64,000 nt of DNA from Deltaproteobacteria bacterium (GTDB lineage Bacteria > Myxococcota_A > Polyangia > Polyangiales > JADJMO01), in contig JANYDK010000081.1 of assembly GCA_025363655.1 (NCBI GenBank), forward strand, positions 119,558 to 183,557, read 5' to 3'. Positions 1 through 8,117 of this stretch are shown one piece after another (within the stretch, counting starts at the first letter, position 1; every line of letters starts with the position of its first letter). Made by a program: the position numbers and the translations under genes. The notes under the pieces are model-generated. The model was not told the DNA's origin and searched no databases. It was given only the letters and a program-made list of their open reading frames with translations.

Positions 1-347
1 TTCTCGTCGGCGGATTGCAATCGCTGGTCGCCGACGACGCGCCCGCCCCGCTGCGTGAACGACTGCGTTCGATCGCTCGCGAACAGTCACCGACCGGCGT
101 CATCGCGACGCTCGCAGCTTTGCGTGATCGACCCGACTCCACCGACGCGCTCGCCGCGCTCAGCGTGCCGGTGACGGTGATCGTCGGCACCAAAGACGTG
201 ACCACGCCCGCGGGAGACGCGCGTGCCATGGCCTCGCGCATGCGCCATGCCACGTTCGTCGAGATCGAAGGCGCCGGCCACCTCGCGAATCTCGAACGAC
301 CAGATGCGTTCGACGCGGCGCTGCTCGAAGCGTTGCGGCGCGTGTAG
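1..347 (+). CDS. alpha/beta hydrolase, C-terminal part (5' truncated by window edge)
   Basis: The reading frame is already open at the first base, so this is the last ~115 residues of a longer protein. The segment PVTVIVGTKDVTTP followed by a GAGHLANLERPDAF stretch is the usual end of the alpha/beta hydrolase fold: a strand carrying the acid of the catalytic triad (the D of GTKD) and the catalytic histidine (GAGH). This pattern is common in 3-oxoadipate enol-lactonase-like and esterase-like members, but the nucleophile lies outside the window, so the substrate cannot be named. It is followed by ~155 bases without a gene. Confidence 0.85.
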   Translation, partial: LVGGLQSLVADDAPAPLRERLRSIAREQSPTGVIATLAALRDRPDSTDALAALSVPVTVIVGTKDVTTPAGDARAMASRMRHATFVEIEGAGHLANLERPDAFDAALLEALRRV

Positions 348-422
348 GACTTGCGCGACGCCAGCACGATGCGCACTTCTCTACGCATCATCATGTGAGC
401 CGAACGCACCACCGTCGTTGCT

Positions 423-439
423 CGAGACCCACCGTCTCG
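423..439. terminator. small hairpin after the hydrolase gene
   Basis: CGAGAC and GTCTCG form a perfect 6-bp stem with a 5-base loop, 75 bases after the hydrolase stop and 65 before the next start. No T-run follows, so termination is only a guess. Nothing else is recognisable in the 348-503 gap. Confidence 0.3.
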
Positions 440-503
440 CACGCGGATCGTGCTGCTCCATGAAGACTCTTCGAAGGCTTGGTTCCCCGGAAAGGAGGAC
501 GCC

Positions 504-1247
504 ATGTCGTTCCTGCGTTTCCTCGTCAGTGGGGCCAACATGCCCTTCACGATCGTCGGCGGCATCGCGGTCGTCTTCGCCGCATTGCAGGCGACCGGAG
601 TCCTCGGACTCTTCGCCGGCGATCATGACGGTGATCACGACGTCGATCATGACGTCGATACCGATCACGACGTCGACGCGGACGCCGATGCCGATGCCGA
701 TGCCGATGCCGACGCGGATGGCGACGGCGACGGCGACGGTGACGGCGACGGTGACGCCGACGAGCAAGAGAAGGCCGGACCGTCCCTCGGCTCCGGTGTC
801 CTCGCCGCGCTCGGGTTCGGGAAGATTCCCTTCTCGATCATCTGGCAAACCTTCGCGGTGACCTTCGCGGCCACGGGAATCGCGCTTCATGCACGATTTC
901 TCGGCCTTCCCGCGGGGCCGCCGCTCCGCGCGCTCTTCGTCACGATGCCGATCGCGATCCTCGTCGCGCTCGCCGTCGTCGCGCTGATCGCGCGGCTGCT
1001 CGGGCCGGTGCTCTCGTCCACTCGAGAAGAGGCCACCTCCCGCGGCGAGCTGGTCGGTCAAGTCGGCGTCGTCATCTCCACCCAAGTCACGCGCGAGTTC
1101 GGCGAGATCCGCATTCGCGACAAATCAGGGCACGACCTGCGCGTGATTTGTCAGCTCGCCGACGGCGCACACGCCGTTCGTGAGCACGAGCGAGTCGTCG
1201 TCGTCGCGCACGAAGACGGCGCCCTTCGCGTCACGCCGCTCGAATAG
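504..1247 (+). CDS. YqiJ/NfeD-like membrane protein with Asp-rich tandem repeat
   Basis: A 247-residue protein. The start is fixed by AAAGGAGG seven bases before ATG; an upstream in-frame start has no such site. One membrane helix lies at about 12-38 and two more at about 104-163. A C-terminal beta-rich region (from about 178, GELVGQVGVVIS) looks like the OB fold of NfeD/YqiJ proteins, which partner flotillins. The immediately downstream gene is a flotillin, matching the known yqiJ-yqiK pairing, so a role in membrane microdomain organisation is likely. The odd part is residues ~39-84, an insertion between helix 1 and helix 2 made almost only of Asp with His, Val, Ala and Gly (HDGDHDVDHD, then DADADA, then DGDGDG). 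It is highly acidic and might bind divalent cations; that is inference. Confidence 0.85.
   Translation: MSFLRFLVSGANMPFTIVGGIAVVFAALQATGVLGLFAGDHDGDHDVDHDVDTDHDVDADADADADADADADGDGDGDGDGDGDADEQEKAGPSLGSGVLAALGFGKIPFSIIWQTFAVTFAATGIALHARFLGLPAGPPLRALFVTMPIAILVALAVVALIARLLGPVLSSTREEATSRGELVGQVGVVISTQVTREFGEIRIRDKSGHDLRVICQLADGAHAVREHERVVVVAHEDGALRVTPLE
675..758. repeat. hexameric tandem repeat coding Asp-Ala / Asp-Gly
   Basis: Near-perfect copies of GCCGAT (about 681-710) pass into copies of GACGGC/GACGGT (about 721-757). The six-base unit keeps the frame, so copy-number change would lengthen or shorten the acidic loop of the YqiJ-like protein without breaking it. Confidence 0.85.
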
Positions 1248-1293
1248 CGCGACTTCTCACTTTCTCTCTCACTCTTCTCGAAAGGAGTCCGTC

Positions 1294-3273
1294 ATGATGA
1301 ACACCAACCTCGCGTTCGCGGCCGAGCCGCAGGGCCAAGGTCCGACGGCGTGGCTGTCCGATCCGAACTTCGTCGTCGTCGCCGTCGGCGTCGGCGCGGG
1401 CGTCTTCATCCTCGTCACGTTGATGACGGTGGTCGCCAAGTTCTATCGACGGTGTGGCGCCGACGAAGCGCTCGTGCGCACCGGCTCGGGCGGCAACAAG
1501 GTGGTGATCGGCGGCGGCATCGTCGTCTATCCGATTCTCCACCAGCTGCTGCGCGTGTCGCTGCGCTCGGTGAAATTGTCCGTCGAGCGCTCCGGGCGCA
1601 ACGCGCTCGTCACCGCCGACAAGATCAAAGCCAACGTCACCACCGAGCTCTACATCAAGGTGGAGCCGATCGCCGAAGACGTCCTCGCCGCCGCGCGCTC
1701 GTTCGGCGAACGAAACCTCGACGAAAAGGCGATCGGCGAGCTCATCGAAGGCAAGCTGACCGACGCGCTCCGCAGCGTGGCGGCGAACAAGACGTTCATG
1801 ACCTTGCACACGCAGCGAAAGGAGTTCGCCGAGAGCATCCAGGCGGTGCTCGCCGAAGAGCTGAAGAAGAACGGACTGACGCTGGAGAACGTCTCCATCA
1901 CCGCGTTCGCGATGGTGCCGGTGACCGAGCTCGACGAGCACGACGTCTTCGACGCCGACGGCCTCCGCGCGATCACCGAGTCGGTGCAGACCAACCGGGA
2001 GAAGACGAACGCCATCCAAAAGGAGAAGGAGAACCAGATCCACTCGCAGAACGTGGCCGCGCGCATGCGTCAGCTCGAGCTCGAGCAGGCGCAGAAGCAG
2101 GCGGAGGCCGATCAAGGTCGTCGCGTCTCCGAGTACGCCGCGCTGCAGAGCGCGGAGACGGCGAAGGCGGTCTACATCCAGGAGCAAGCGCGCGATCTCG
2201 CCGCCTACGAGAAGCAGAAGGCCGTCGAGACCGCACGCATCCAACAGGAGCAGGCGATCGCCATCGCCAACGCTACGCGCGTACGCGCCGAGCGCGAAGC
2301 GAACATCGCCGCGGAGAAAGGTCAGCAGAGCGCCGAGATCGCCAAACAGCGTGAAATCGAGGCTGCGATGATCGAGAAGGACCGCACCGTGCAGGTCGCG
2401 GAGATCGAGCGTCAGAAGACGATCGAAGCGGCGACCATCGAGAAGGAAAAGGTCGTGGCGGCCGGCGCGGTCATCAAGGAGCAGGCGATCGCCGTCGCCA
2501 CCATCGAAAAGGACGTCGCGATCGCGCAGTCGGAGGAGGCGCTGGCCCGCGCTGCCGCCGCGAGGGCGCTCGCGCTCGCCGAGGAGGAGAAGGCCAAACA
2601 GCAGATTCTCACCGTCGAGGTCACCGCCAAGGCCGAGCGCGACAAGGCCATTCAGGTCATCCAGGCTCGCGCCGACGCCGAGGTGAAGTGTGCCCTCGCC
2701 GATGCAGAGGCGATGAAGCTCAAGATCACCGCCCAGGCGCAGGCAATTTCCGCGGAAAAGGAGGCGGAAGCGATGGTCACCTTGGCCGAGGCGACGAAGA
2801 AGCGCGGCGCCGCCGAAGCCGAAGTGCGACGTCTCTCGGTCGACGCGGAGAACGCGGTGTCGATGAAGCTGATCTTGCGTGACCTGATGATGCGCGCGAT
2901 CGACAAGTCTCCCGACGTCGCCCGCGAGCTGATGGCCCCGGCGAGCGCCATCAAAGAGATCCGCGTTTTGCAGACGAATAGTGGAGGCAATGGCAACAAT
3001 GGCAACAATGGAAACGGCCCCTTGGGAATGGCCTCGCCCATCCTCAAGACGGTCCTCGAGGCAGGCGCCGCCTACCCGCTCTTCAAGGAGCTCCTCTCCT
3101 TCGCGCAGCGTGACGGCCACGTCGCGCAGCTCGGAGCGAGCGCCAAGGGCATGCTCGGCGAGCTCGGCAGCGAGCTCGAAGGTGTGCTGGCAGAGGCGAA
3201 AAACGGCATCGCCGTGAAGCAGGTGGCGAAGCTTCCGACGGTCCCCAGGCCGAGCCCGCAGGTGAGCAAGTAG
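1294..3273 (+). CDS. flotillin family protein (YqiK type)
   Basis: A 659-residue protein; the start is the ATG after AAAGGAG at 1281. It has a short N-terminus, one membrane helix at about 26-48, an SPFH/PHB domain at about 55-250, then about 300 residues of Ala/Glu/Lys/Gln-rich coiled coil with repeating EKE and QKQ blocks, as in flotillins. A Gly/Asn stretch (about 560-575, GGNGNNGNNGNG) separates the coil from a short C-terminal region. Flotillins scaffold ordered membrane domains and oligomerise through the coil. It lies 46 bases after the YqiJ-like gene and 34 before a small pore-like gene, so the three probably form one operon. Confidence 0.92.
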   Translation: MMNTNLAFAAEPQGQGPTAWLSDPNFVVVAVGVGAGVFILVTLMTVVAKFYRRCGADEALVRTGSGGNKVVIGGGIVVYPILHQLLRVSLRSVKLSVERSGRNALVTADKIKANVTTELYIKVEPIAEDVLAAARSFGERNLDEKAIGELIEGKLTDALRSVAANKTFMTLHTQRKEFAESIQAVLAEELKKNGLTLENVSITAFAMVPVTELDEHDVFDADGLRAITESVQTNREKTNAIQKEKENQIHSQNVAARMRQLELEQAQKQAEADQGRRVSEYAALQSAETAKAVYIQEQARDLAAYEKQKAVETARIQQEQAIAIANATRVRAEREANIAAEKGQQSAEIAKQREIEAAMIEKDRTVQVAEIERQKTIEAATIEKEKVVAAGAVIKEQAIAVATIEKDVAIAQSEEALARAAAARALALAEEEKAKQQILTVEVTAKAERDKAIQVIQARADAEVKCALADAEAMKLKITAQAQAISAEKEAEAMVTLAEATKKRGAAEAEVRRLSVDAENAVSMKLILRDLMMRAIDKSPDVARELMAPASAIKEIRVLQTNSGGNGNNGNNGNGPLGMASPILKTVLEAGAAYPLFKELLSFAQRDGHVAQLGASAKGMLGELGSELEGVLAEAKNGIAVKQVAKLPTVPRPSPQVSK

Positions 3274-3307
3274 GCGCGGGCGCAGGCGCGGCGGAAAGGA
3301 GGACGCA

Positions 3308-3685
3308 ATGAATGCAATGGCCGGAACGCGGGTGAAGAGCGCGCTCCGCTCGGTGGTGACGAGCGATCCGATGGGCGCGCTCGTCACCACGGTGCTCGGT
3401 GGCTCGTATCTCTTCTTTCTCGCCGAGCGTGGGGCGAACGAGAAGGTGAAGACGTATTGGGACGCGCTGGTGTTCGTCTCCACCAGCCTCTCGGTCGGCT
3501 ACGCCAACGTGTTTGCGGTGACGCCGGCCGGTCAGGCCATCGCCAGCGCGCTCATGACGCTCGGCCCGGCGCTCTCCAGCGGCGCCTTCGACGATCCCGC
3601 GGAGGCCGAGCGCGCGACGCGGGTGCAGGAGAAGATCCTGGAGAAACTCGAGGGCATCCTCGACGAGCTGAAGTCCCGGGCCTAA
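3308..3685 (+). CDS. small two-helix membrane protein resembling a K+-channel pore with degenerate filter
   Basis: A 125-residue protein with a strong Shine-Dalgarno (AAAGGAGG) before ATG. Helix 1 lies at about 21-38, a short amphipathic stretch at 50-61, then SVGYAN (62-67), helix 2 at about 72-92 and a charged coiled-coil tail at 100-124. The order helix, pore helix, filter, helix is that of two-transmembrane ion channels, where the filter is TVGYGD. Here Thr is Ser, the second Gly is Ala and Asp is Asn, so normal K+ selectivity is doubtful. It is the last gene of the flotillin module. It may be a channel-derived structural partner; homology rests on my reading of a short motif. Confidence 0.6.
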   Translation: MNAMAGTRVKSALRSVVTSDPMGALVTTVLGGSYLFFLAERGANEKVKTYWDALVFVSTSLSVGYANVFAVTPAGQAIASALMTLGPALSSGAFDDPAEAERATRVQEKILEKLEGILDELKSRA

Positions 3686-3695
3686 GACGCGGGTC

Positions 3696-4592
3696 GTGTC
3701 CATCCAGTGGTACCCCGGTCACATGACGAAGGCCCGGCGCCTCATCGCCGAGGCGATGCCGGGGCAGGACGTGGTGCTCGAAGTGCTCGATGCGCGCATG
3801 CCGGGCGCGAGCGAAAATCCCTCCATCGAGGAGCTGCGCGGCGGAAAGCCGTGCGTGAAGGTGCTCACCAAGAGCGACCTCGCCGATCCAGAGGTGACCC
3901 GCCTCTGGATCGCGCACTTCGACGATCCGGCCCGAGGCGTACGCGCGCTCGCCATCAGCAGCGAGCGCGCGGCCGACGTCCGCTCCCGCGTCGCCGATGC
4001 GTGCAGCGCCCTCGCCAAGCCGACGCGCGGACGCACCCACGCCAAGGTCTTCGTCGTCGGCATCCCCAACGTCGGCAAGTCGACGCTCATCAACACGCTG
4101 GCCCAGCGGAGCGTCACCAAGGTCGGCGACGAGCCAGCGGTGACGAAGGCGATTCAGCTCGTGACGCTCAAGAACGGCATGCAGCTCTCCGACAATCCGG
4201 GCATTTTGTGGCCAAAAATCGAAGACGAAGGCGACACCAACCGCCTCGCGTTCGGCGGCGCGTTTCCCGACTCGGCGATCGACTTCGAGAGCGTCGCCCT
4301 CTTCGGCGCCGACATCCTCCTCGAGTCGTACCCCCAGCTCCTGCTGAAGCGCTACAAAATGCCGACCTTGCCCGAGAGCCCCGAGGCACTCCTGATGGAG
4401 ATTGGAAGGCGCCGTGGCTGCTTGCGCGCTGGCGGAGTGATCGATCGGCACAAGGCCGCCGACATCCTCATCCACGACTTCCGCACCGGCGCCCTCGGGC
4501 GCATCACGCTCGAACGTCCTGCGCGTGTCTCCGACGAAGCACCGGCGCTTCCGGTCGATTTCGCGTCGAGCGCGCCCGATGATGAGCAGTGA
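3696..4592 (+). CDS. ylqF: YlqF/RbgA-type ribosome biogenesis GTPase
   Basis: A 298-residue circularly permuted GTPase. The G4 motif TKSD (58-61) comes before the P-loop GIPNVGKS (122-129) and G3 DNPG (166-169), the order that defines the YlqF/YawG group. The N-terminus IQWYPGHMTKA is a family hallmark. In other bacteria it acts in late assembly of the 50S subunit. The start is GTG at 3696, ten bases after the previous stop, with no strong Shine-Dalgarno, so translation may be coupled. The C-terminal helical region is about 100 residues, as expected. The next gene starts 18 bases downstream. Confidence 0.93.
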   Translation: MSIQWYPGHMTKARRLIAEAMPGQDVVLEVLDARMPGASENPSIEELRGGKPCVKVLTKSDLADPEVTRLWIAHFDDPARGVRALAISSERAADVRSRVADACSALAKPTRGRTHAKVFVVGIPNVGKSTLINTLAQRSVTKVGDEPAVTKAIQLVTLKNGMQLSDNPGILWPKIEDEGDTNRLAFGGAFPDSAIDFESVALFGADILLESYPQLLLKRYKMPTLPESPEALLMEIGRRRGCLRAGGVIDRHKAADILIHDFRTGALGRITLERPARVSDEAPALPVDFASSAPDDEQ

Positions 4593-4610
4593 TCCGAGGT
4601 TCGGCCTTCG

Positions 4611-5504
4611 ATGAAGCGCATCCTCCTCGGCGACAACGCAGCCCTCCTTCCGACCCTGCCCGCCGGCTTCGCGCGTCTCGCGTACATCGATCCGCCCTTC
4701 AATACCGGCAAATCGCAGAAGCGCGAGCGAATGAAGGTGCAGGCGCGTGACGACGAAGGCGGCGGAAGGCGAGGCTTCGGCGGCAAGAGCTACGACGTCG
4801 AGAAGGTCGCGAGCAGCACCTACGACGACAGCTTCGACGACTACGTCGGGTTCCTTCTCCCGCGCATCGAGGCCTCGCTCCGTTGCCTCACGCCCGACGC
4901 GTCGATCTTCGTCCACCTCGACGCGCGCGAGGTGCACTACGTGAAGGTCGCGCTCGATCGTCTCCTCGGGCGCGGTTCGTTCATGAACGAAATCGTCTGG
5001 TCGTACGACTACGGTGGTCGCCCGAAGAACCGCTGGCCTCCAAAGCACGACACCATCCTCTGGTACGCGCGCGATCCCGAGAACTACGTCTTCGATTACG
5101 AGGCGATGGATCGCATCCCGTACATGGCGCCGGGCCTCGTCACGAAAGAAAAGGCCGAGCGCGGCAAGACGCCGACAGACGTCTGGTGGCACACCATCGT
5201 CCCTACGAGCGGCAAAGAAAAGACGGGATATCCGACGCAAAAACCGCTCGGCGTGGTCGGCCGCATCGTCAAAGTGCACTCGCGAGTCGGCGACGTCGTC
5301 CTCGACTTCTTCGCCGGCAGCGGCACCACCGGCGAAGCCGCAGCGATGCACGACCGCGGCTTCGTCCTCATCGACGCGAGCGACGATGCCGTGAAGGTGA
5401 TGGAACGACGTCTCGAAAAATACGGCGCAGAGACGTCGCGCGGCCCCTACCCCGACCCTTCCGCCGGAAACCGGGGGCAGGGAGGAGCGGCGACGGACTC
5501 TTAA
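4611..5504 (+). CDS. site-specific DNA methyltransferase, orphan
   Basis: A 297-residue methyltransferase of the beta arrangement: catalytic motif IV DPPF at 27-30 (in AYIDPPFNTG) precedes the S-adenosylmethionine motif I, DFFAGSGTTGEAA, at about 229-243. YIDPPFNTG is typical of adenine-N6 enzymes related to type III Mod and YhdJ proteins, although DPPF alone cannot exclude cytosine-N4. No restriction endonuclease or helicase lies beside it; the neighbours are a ribosome GTPase and a glycosyltransferase. It is therefore probably a solitary enzyme with a regulatory or housekeeping role. Its stop overlaps the convergent glycosyltransferase stop (TTAA at 5501-5504). Confidence 0.88.
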   Translation: MKRILLGDNAALLPTLPAGFARLAYIDPPFNTGKSQKRERMKVQARDDEGGGRRGFGGKSYDVEKVASSTYDDSFDDYVGFLLPRIEASLRCLTPDASIFVHLDAREVHYVKVALDRLLGRGSFMNEIVWSYDYGGRPKNRWPPKHDTILWYARDPENYVFDYEAMDRIPYMAPGLVTKEKAERGKTPTDVWWHTIVPTSGKEKTGYPTQKPLGVVGRIVKVHSRVGDVVLDFFAGSGTTGEAAAMHDRGFVLIDASDDAVKVMERRLEKYGAETSRGPYPDPSAGNRGQGGAATDS

Positions 5505-6646
5505 CGGCGCAGTTCTTTGGCGAAGGCGATCTCTTCGAACGACTCGAGAATCGGCCCCAGCGTCTGGAACAGCTTCGTGTTCGCATCGTGCGAGAACGTG
5601 GCCACGCTCTTGGCGTACCCAGGCAGCTTCTCGACGAAGCTCTTCAACGCGGGCGCGGTGATCGTCTCTTCATAGGCGCCATAGCCGAGCACGCGCAGGT
5701 ACCAAGCGTTGAGGATTTGCTCGTACTGGCCGCGCACCGGGACGCTGAAAACAGGCTTGTGCAAGCTCACCGCCTCGTTGAGCAGCGAGAGGCCGCCGTT
5801 GGCGACGACGCCTTTGCTCGCCGCCAAATCGTCGACGAACCCTTGCTCGGAGAAGGGTTTGAGGATGCAGTTGCCGACGCGCTCGTCGCGACCGAGGCCG
5901 TAGACGACGAAGGTCTCGCCGGCGACTTCGTTGAGCGTGGGGACGAGCGACGTGTCGCTCTTGCTCGTCTGGTAGACGAGGAAATGCTTCGCCTCCGCCA
6001 CCGGCGTCGGCTTGGCGGTGATGATCGGCACGCGCAGAATCGGCGGCACGAGCGTGGTGTTCGCGCGGAATTTCTCGCGGATTTCCGGATAGAAGAACGA
6101 CGTGATGATGTACTGGTCGCAGCCCGGGAGCTTCGCTTTGACGAAGGCCTTGGTGGCGTTGAACGACGCGCGCGCCTCGTCCTTGGCCGGCTCGGGAATC
6201 TCGCAGCGCTGGAGAACTTGCTGATTGTCGATGCTGACGATCGGCAGGCGATGCACCTTGGCGAAGAGATAGGCGAACGAGTCGAAGTCGCTGACCACGG
6301 CCTGCGGCCTCCAGCGGACGATGTCGTCGTAATAGGCGCCGACGTTTTCGGCGAGAATTCCCGGCACGCGGAGCACGTTGTGGAGCACCGAGGCCGCTTC
6401 CGCGAACTCGTTGTCGACGTACTTCATCACCAGCCCCTGGATCTCGACGATGTCGATCGCCGGCTTGTCGCCGGCCGCTTCACAGCGCGGAAAATGGGGC
6501 GTGAAGGCCTTGTCGAGAAAGCCGTAGGCGCGGTTGCTGACCACGACCTTGACCTGATGGCCGTTGCCGAGGAGCCACTCGAGCGTCGTTTTCGAGCGCG
6601 TCGCGTGTCCCATTCCTTCGCCGACGATGCCGTAGAGGAGCCGCAT
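5501..6646 (-). CDS. MJ1255/VC2487-type glycosyltransferase
   Basis: A 381-residue protein beginning MRLLYGIVGEGMGHATRS. The Gly-rich N-terminal loop with GHATRS is the donor-site signature of the MJ1255/VC2487 family, which has a GT-B fold related to MurG. A later stretch, ASKGVVANGGLSLLNEAV at about 275-290, fits the C-terminal nucleotide-sugar binding region. The acceptor is unknown; a glycolipid or wall precursor at the inner face of the membrane is the family expectation. It lies 33 bases after the cupredoxin gene on the same strand and may be read from the same transcript. Confidence 0.8.
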   Translation of the reverse strand: MRLLYGIVGEGMGHATRSKTTLEWLLGNGHQVKVVVSNRAYGFLDKAFTPHFPRCEAAGDKPAIDIVEIQGLVMKYVDNEFAEAASVLHNVLRVPGILAENVGAYYDDIVRWRPQAVVSDFDSFAYLFAKVHRLPIVSIDNQQVLQRCEIPEPAKDEARASFNATKAFVKAKLPGCDQYIITSFFYPEIREKFRANTTLVPPILRVPIITAKPTPVAEAKHFLVYQTSKSDTSLVPTLNEVAGETFVVYGLGRDERVGNCILKPFSEQGFVDDLAASKGVVANGGLSLLNEAVSLHKPVFSVPVRGQYEQILNAWYLRVLGYGAYEETITAPALKSFVEKLPGYAKSVATFSHDANTKLFQTLGPILESFEEIAFAKELRR

Positions 6647-6679
6647 CGGCGCAGCGTATCACCGCTCACTCACGCTAGA

Positions 6680-7102
6680 TCACTGCACGATGACGGCGGC
6701 CTTGTACATGTTCATCCCGCACGCGTACGCGAGCTTGCGGCTTTGGTCGGTGGGGATGACGAAGACGACCGGCTCCTCGAGCGGGAGGTCGATCTTCTTG
6801 TTGTCGAGATCGGCGAAGACCACCTCGGTGGCGCACGTCTTGTCGGTGGTGCGATAGAAGACGAGGGTCGCCTGTTCGCCCTTTTTCACGGTGATTTCGG
6901 CCGGCGCGAAGCCGTTCTCGTCGGCGATGACGTCGATGCGCCGACCGACGACGCCGGGGACGTTGGACGGCACCGTCGAGGCCGGCATTCCCGCGCTGGG
7001 GTCGGACTTGTCTTCCTTCTTGCAGCCGAGGGAAGCGGCGAGAGCAACGCCGAGGACGAGAACGACGTGAGTGAGGGTGAAGCCGCGAGCGCGCGAGAAC
7101 AT
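6680..7102 (-). CDS. cupredoxin-domain lipoprotein
   Basis: A 140-residue protein with an N-terminal hydrophobic segment (about 9-25) ending in a lipobox ASLGC (Cys27), followed by a charged and Pro/Ser linker. From about 53 to the end is a cupredoxin-like beta barrel: the ENGFAPAEITVKKGEQ pattern is typical of periplasmic cupredoxin_1 proteins, and YACGMNMYKAAVIV at the end supplies a Cys and two Met in the usual copper-ligand area. The expected ligand loop is present but the His is not obvious, so copper binding is likely rather than shown. It follows the SsuA-type gene by 9 bases. Confidence 0.8.
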   Translation of the reverse strand: MFSRARGFTLTHVVLVLGVALAASLGCKKEDKSDPSAGMPASTVPSNVPGVVGRRIDVIADENGFAPAEITVKKGEQATLVFYRTTDKTCATEVVFADLDNKKIDLPLEEPVVFVIPTDQSRKLAYACGMNMYKAAVIVQ

Positions 7103-7111
7103 GACGCAGAC

Positions 7112-8089
7112 TTAGACGAACAGCGGCGCGCAGTCGACGGCGGGCACGTAGCCGACGACGCGCGCATCTTCGGCGCTCTGGGCGACCGCGGCGGGGTAAG
7201 GATCGACGCCGAAATCGATGTGCGCCCACGCCTCGTCGAGCGTCGCCTTGGGGAGCTTCTTGGTGGTGATGCGCGCGAGCTCGACGTTCGCGAGCTCCTT
7301 CGTCAGCTCTGGCTCGATCGCCGTTCGCTCGATCTCGAGACGCAACGCGGCGACGAGCGCGGCGAGCTCGGCGGGACGCGCCTCGGCGAACGCGCGACGA
7401 ACGACGACGATCGCCGTGGGAAAGCGGTGGTTTGGCCAGAGGTCGCGCTCGTCGACGAGGCGGTTACCTGGCAGCTCGCGGACCACGCGCGTCGCCCACG
7501 GCTCGGGGAGCCAAGCCGCGGCGATTTGCTTGCGCTTCATCTGCGCGAAGATGTCGGCCGAAGCGAGCGCGTCGATGACGACGTTGCCACCTCGCTCGAC
7601 CGGACCGAGTCCGAAGCCGAGGAGGTACTTGCGAAGCGCGACGTCTTGGGTCGAGCCGAGCTGCGGCGTGGCGACCCGTCGGCCTTCGAGCGCGCGCGGC
7701 TCGCGGATGTCGGGGAGCGTGACCAGCGAGGCTCCGCCCGAGGCGATGCCGAGCTCGATGCGGCACGTCCCGGGATGGCGCGATTGCATCGAGACGACCG
7801 GGAGCGGCCCGAGGACGCCGACGTCGATGGCGCGGCCGAGGAGCGCTTCGGCGATGCGCGGTCCTGCGCGGAAGGGGCTCGCGTCGAGTCGCAATCCGGA
7901 GAGCGGCGCGAGGGCATCGGCGAGACGCCCCGAGCCGAGGCCGGCGAGGATCGGCGCGTGCGTGAGGTTGGCCTGGATTCCGAGCCGAAGAACGCCAGGC
8001 TCCCCCGCCGCGCGACCACAGCCGACCGCATAGGCCGCGCCGAGCGCGCCGATGGAGGCGAGAAATGTGCGACGTCCGTGAGTCTGCAT
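7112..8089 (-). CDS. SsuA/TauA-type sulfonate (or nitrate) ABC substrate-binding lipoprotein
   Basis: A 325-residue protein with a twin-arginine signal (GRRTFLASIG, RR at 6-7) that ends in a Cys (AVGC, Cys24), so it is probably a Tat-exported lipoprotein. The mature part follows the NMT1/THI5-like binding-protein fold used by alkanesulfonate, taurine and nitrate importers: RLGIQANLTHAPI at the first strand, then VATPQLGSTQDVALRKYL and AAWLPEPWATRV. The matching ATPase and permease are at 11415-13011 on the other strand, beyond the sulfite-reductase pair. Clustering with APS and sulfite reductase makes a sulfur substrate (sulfonate or sulfate ester) the best guess. Confidence 0.85.
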   Translation of the reverse strand: MQTHGRRTFLASIGALGAAYAVGCGRAAGEPGVLRLGIQANLTHAPILAGLGSGRLADALAPLSGLRLDASPFRAGPRIAEALLGRAIDVGVLGPLPVVSMQSRHPGTCRIELGIASGGASLVTLPDIREPRALEGRRVATPQLGSTQDVALRKYLLGFGLGPVERGGNVVIDALASADIFAQMKRKQIAAAWLPEPWATRVVRELPGNRLVDERDLWPNHRFPTAIVVVRRAFAEARPAELAALVAALRLEIERTAIEPELTKELANVELARITTKKLPKATLDEAWAHIDFGVDPYPAAVAQSAEDARVVGYVPAVDCAPLFV

Positions 8090-8110
8090 AATATTGCTAT
8101 ATAATTTGGC
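8086..8110 (-). promoter_or_regulatory. AT-rich patch at the SsuA-type start, probable promoter
   Basis: This short run is far more AT-rich than its surroundings and reads TTATATAGCAATATT directly before ATG on the minus strand. TATATA (8103-8098) can serve as a -10 element, which would leave almost no leader before the ATG at 8089, and no Shine-Dalgarno is visible. I could not find a good -35 at the right spacing. Confidence 0.35.
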
Positions 8111-8117
8111 GAGAATG

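Noticed and set aside
1231..3483. 750-residue open frame on the - strand opposite the flotillin
   Set aside because: Caused by the repetitive coiled-coil codons of the flotillin; no family features.
3308..3685. Calling the small flotillin-module protein a K+ channel
   Set aside because: The filter is SVGYAN rather than TVGYGD, so selectivity and function cannot be assumed.
4883..8104. 1073-residue open frame on the + strand
   Set aside because: It runs mostly antisense to the glycosyltransferase, cupredoxin and SsuA-type genes, and its Arg/Glu/Asp-heavy composition is typical of GC-rich shadow frames.
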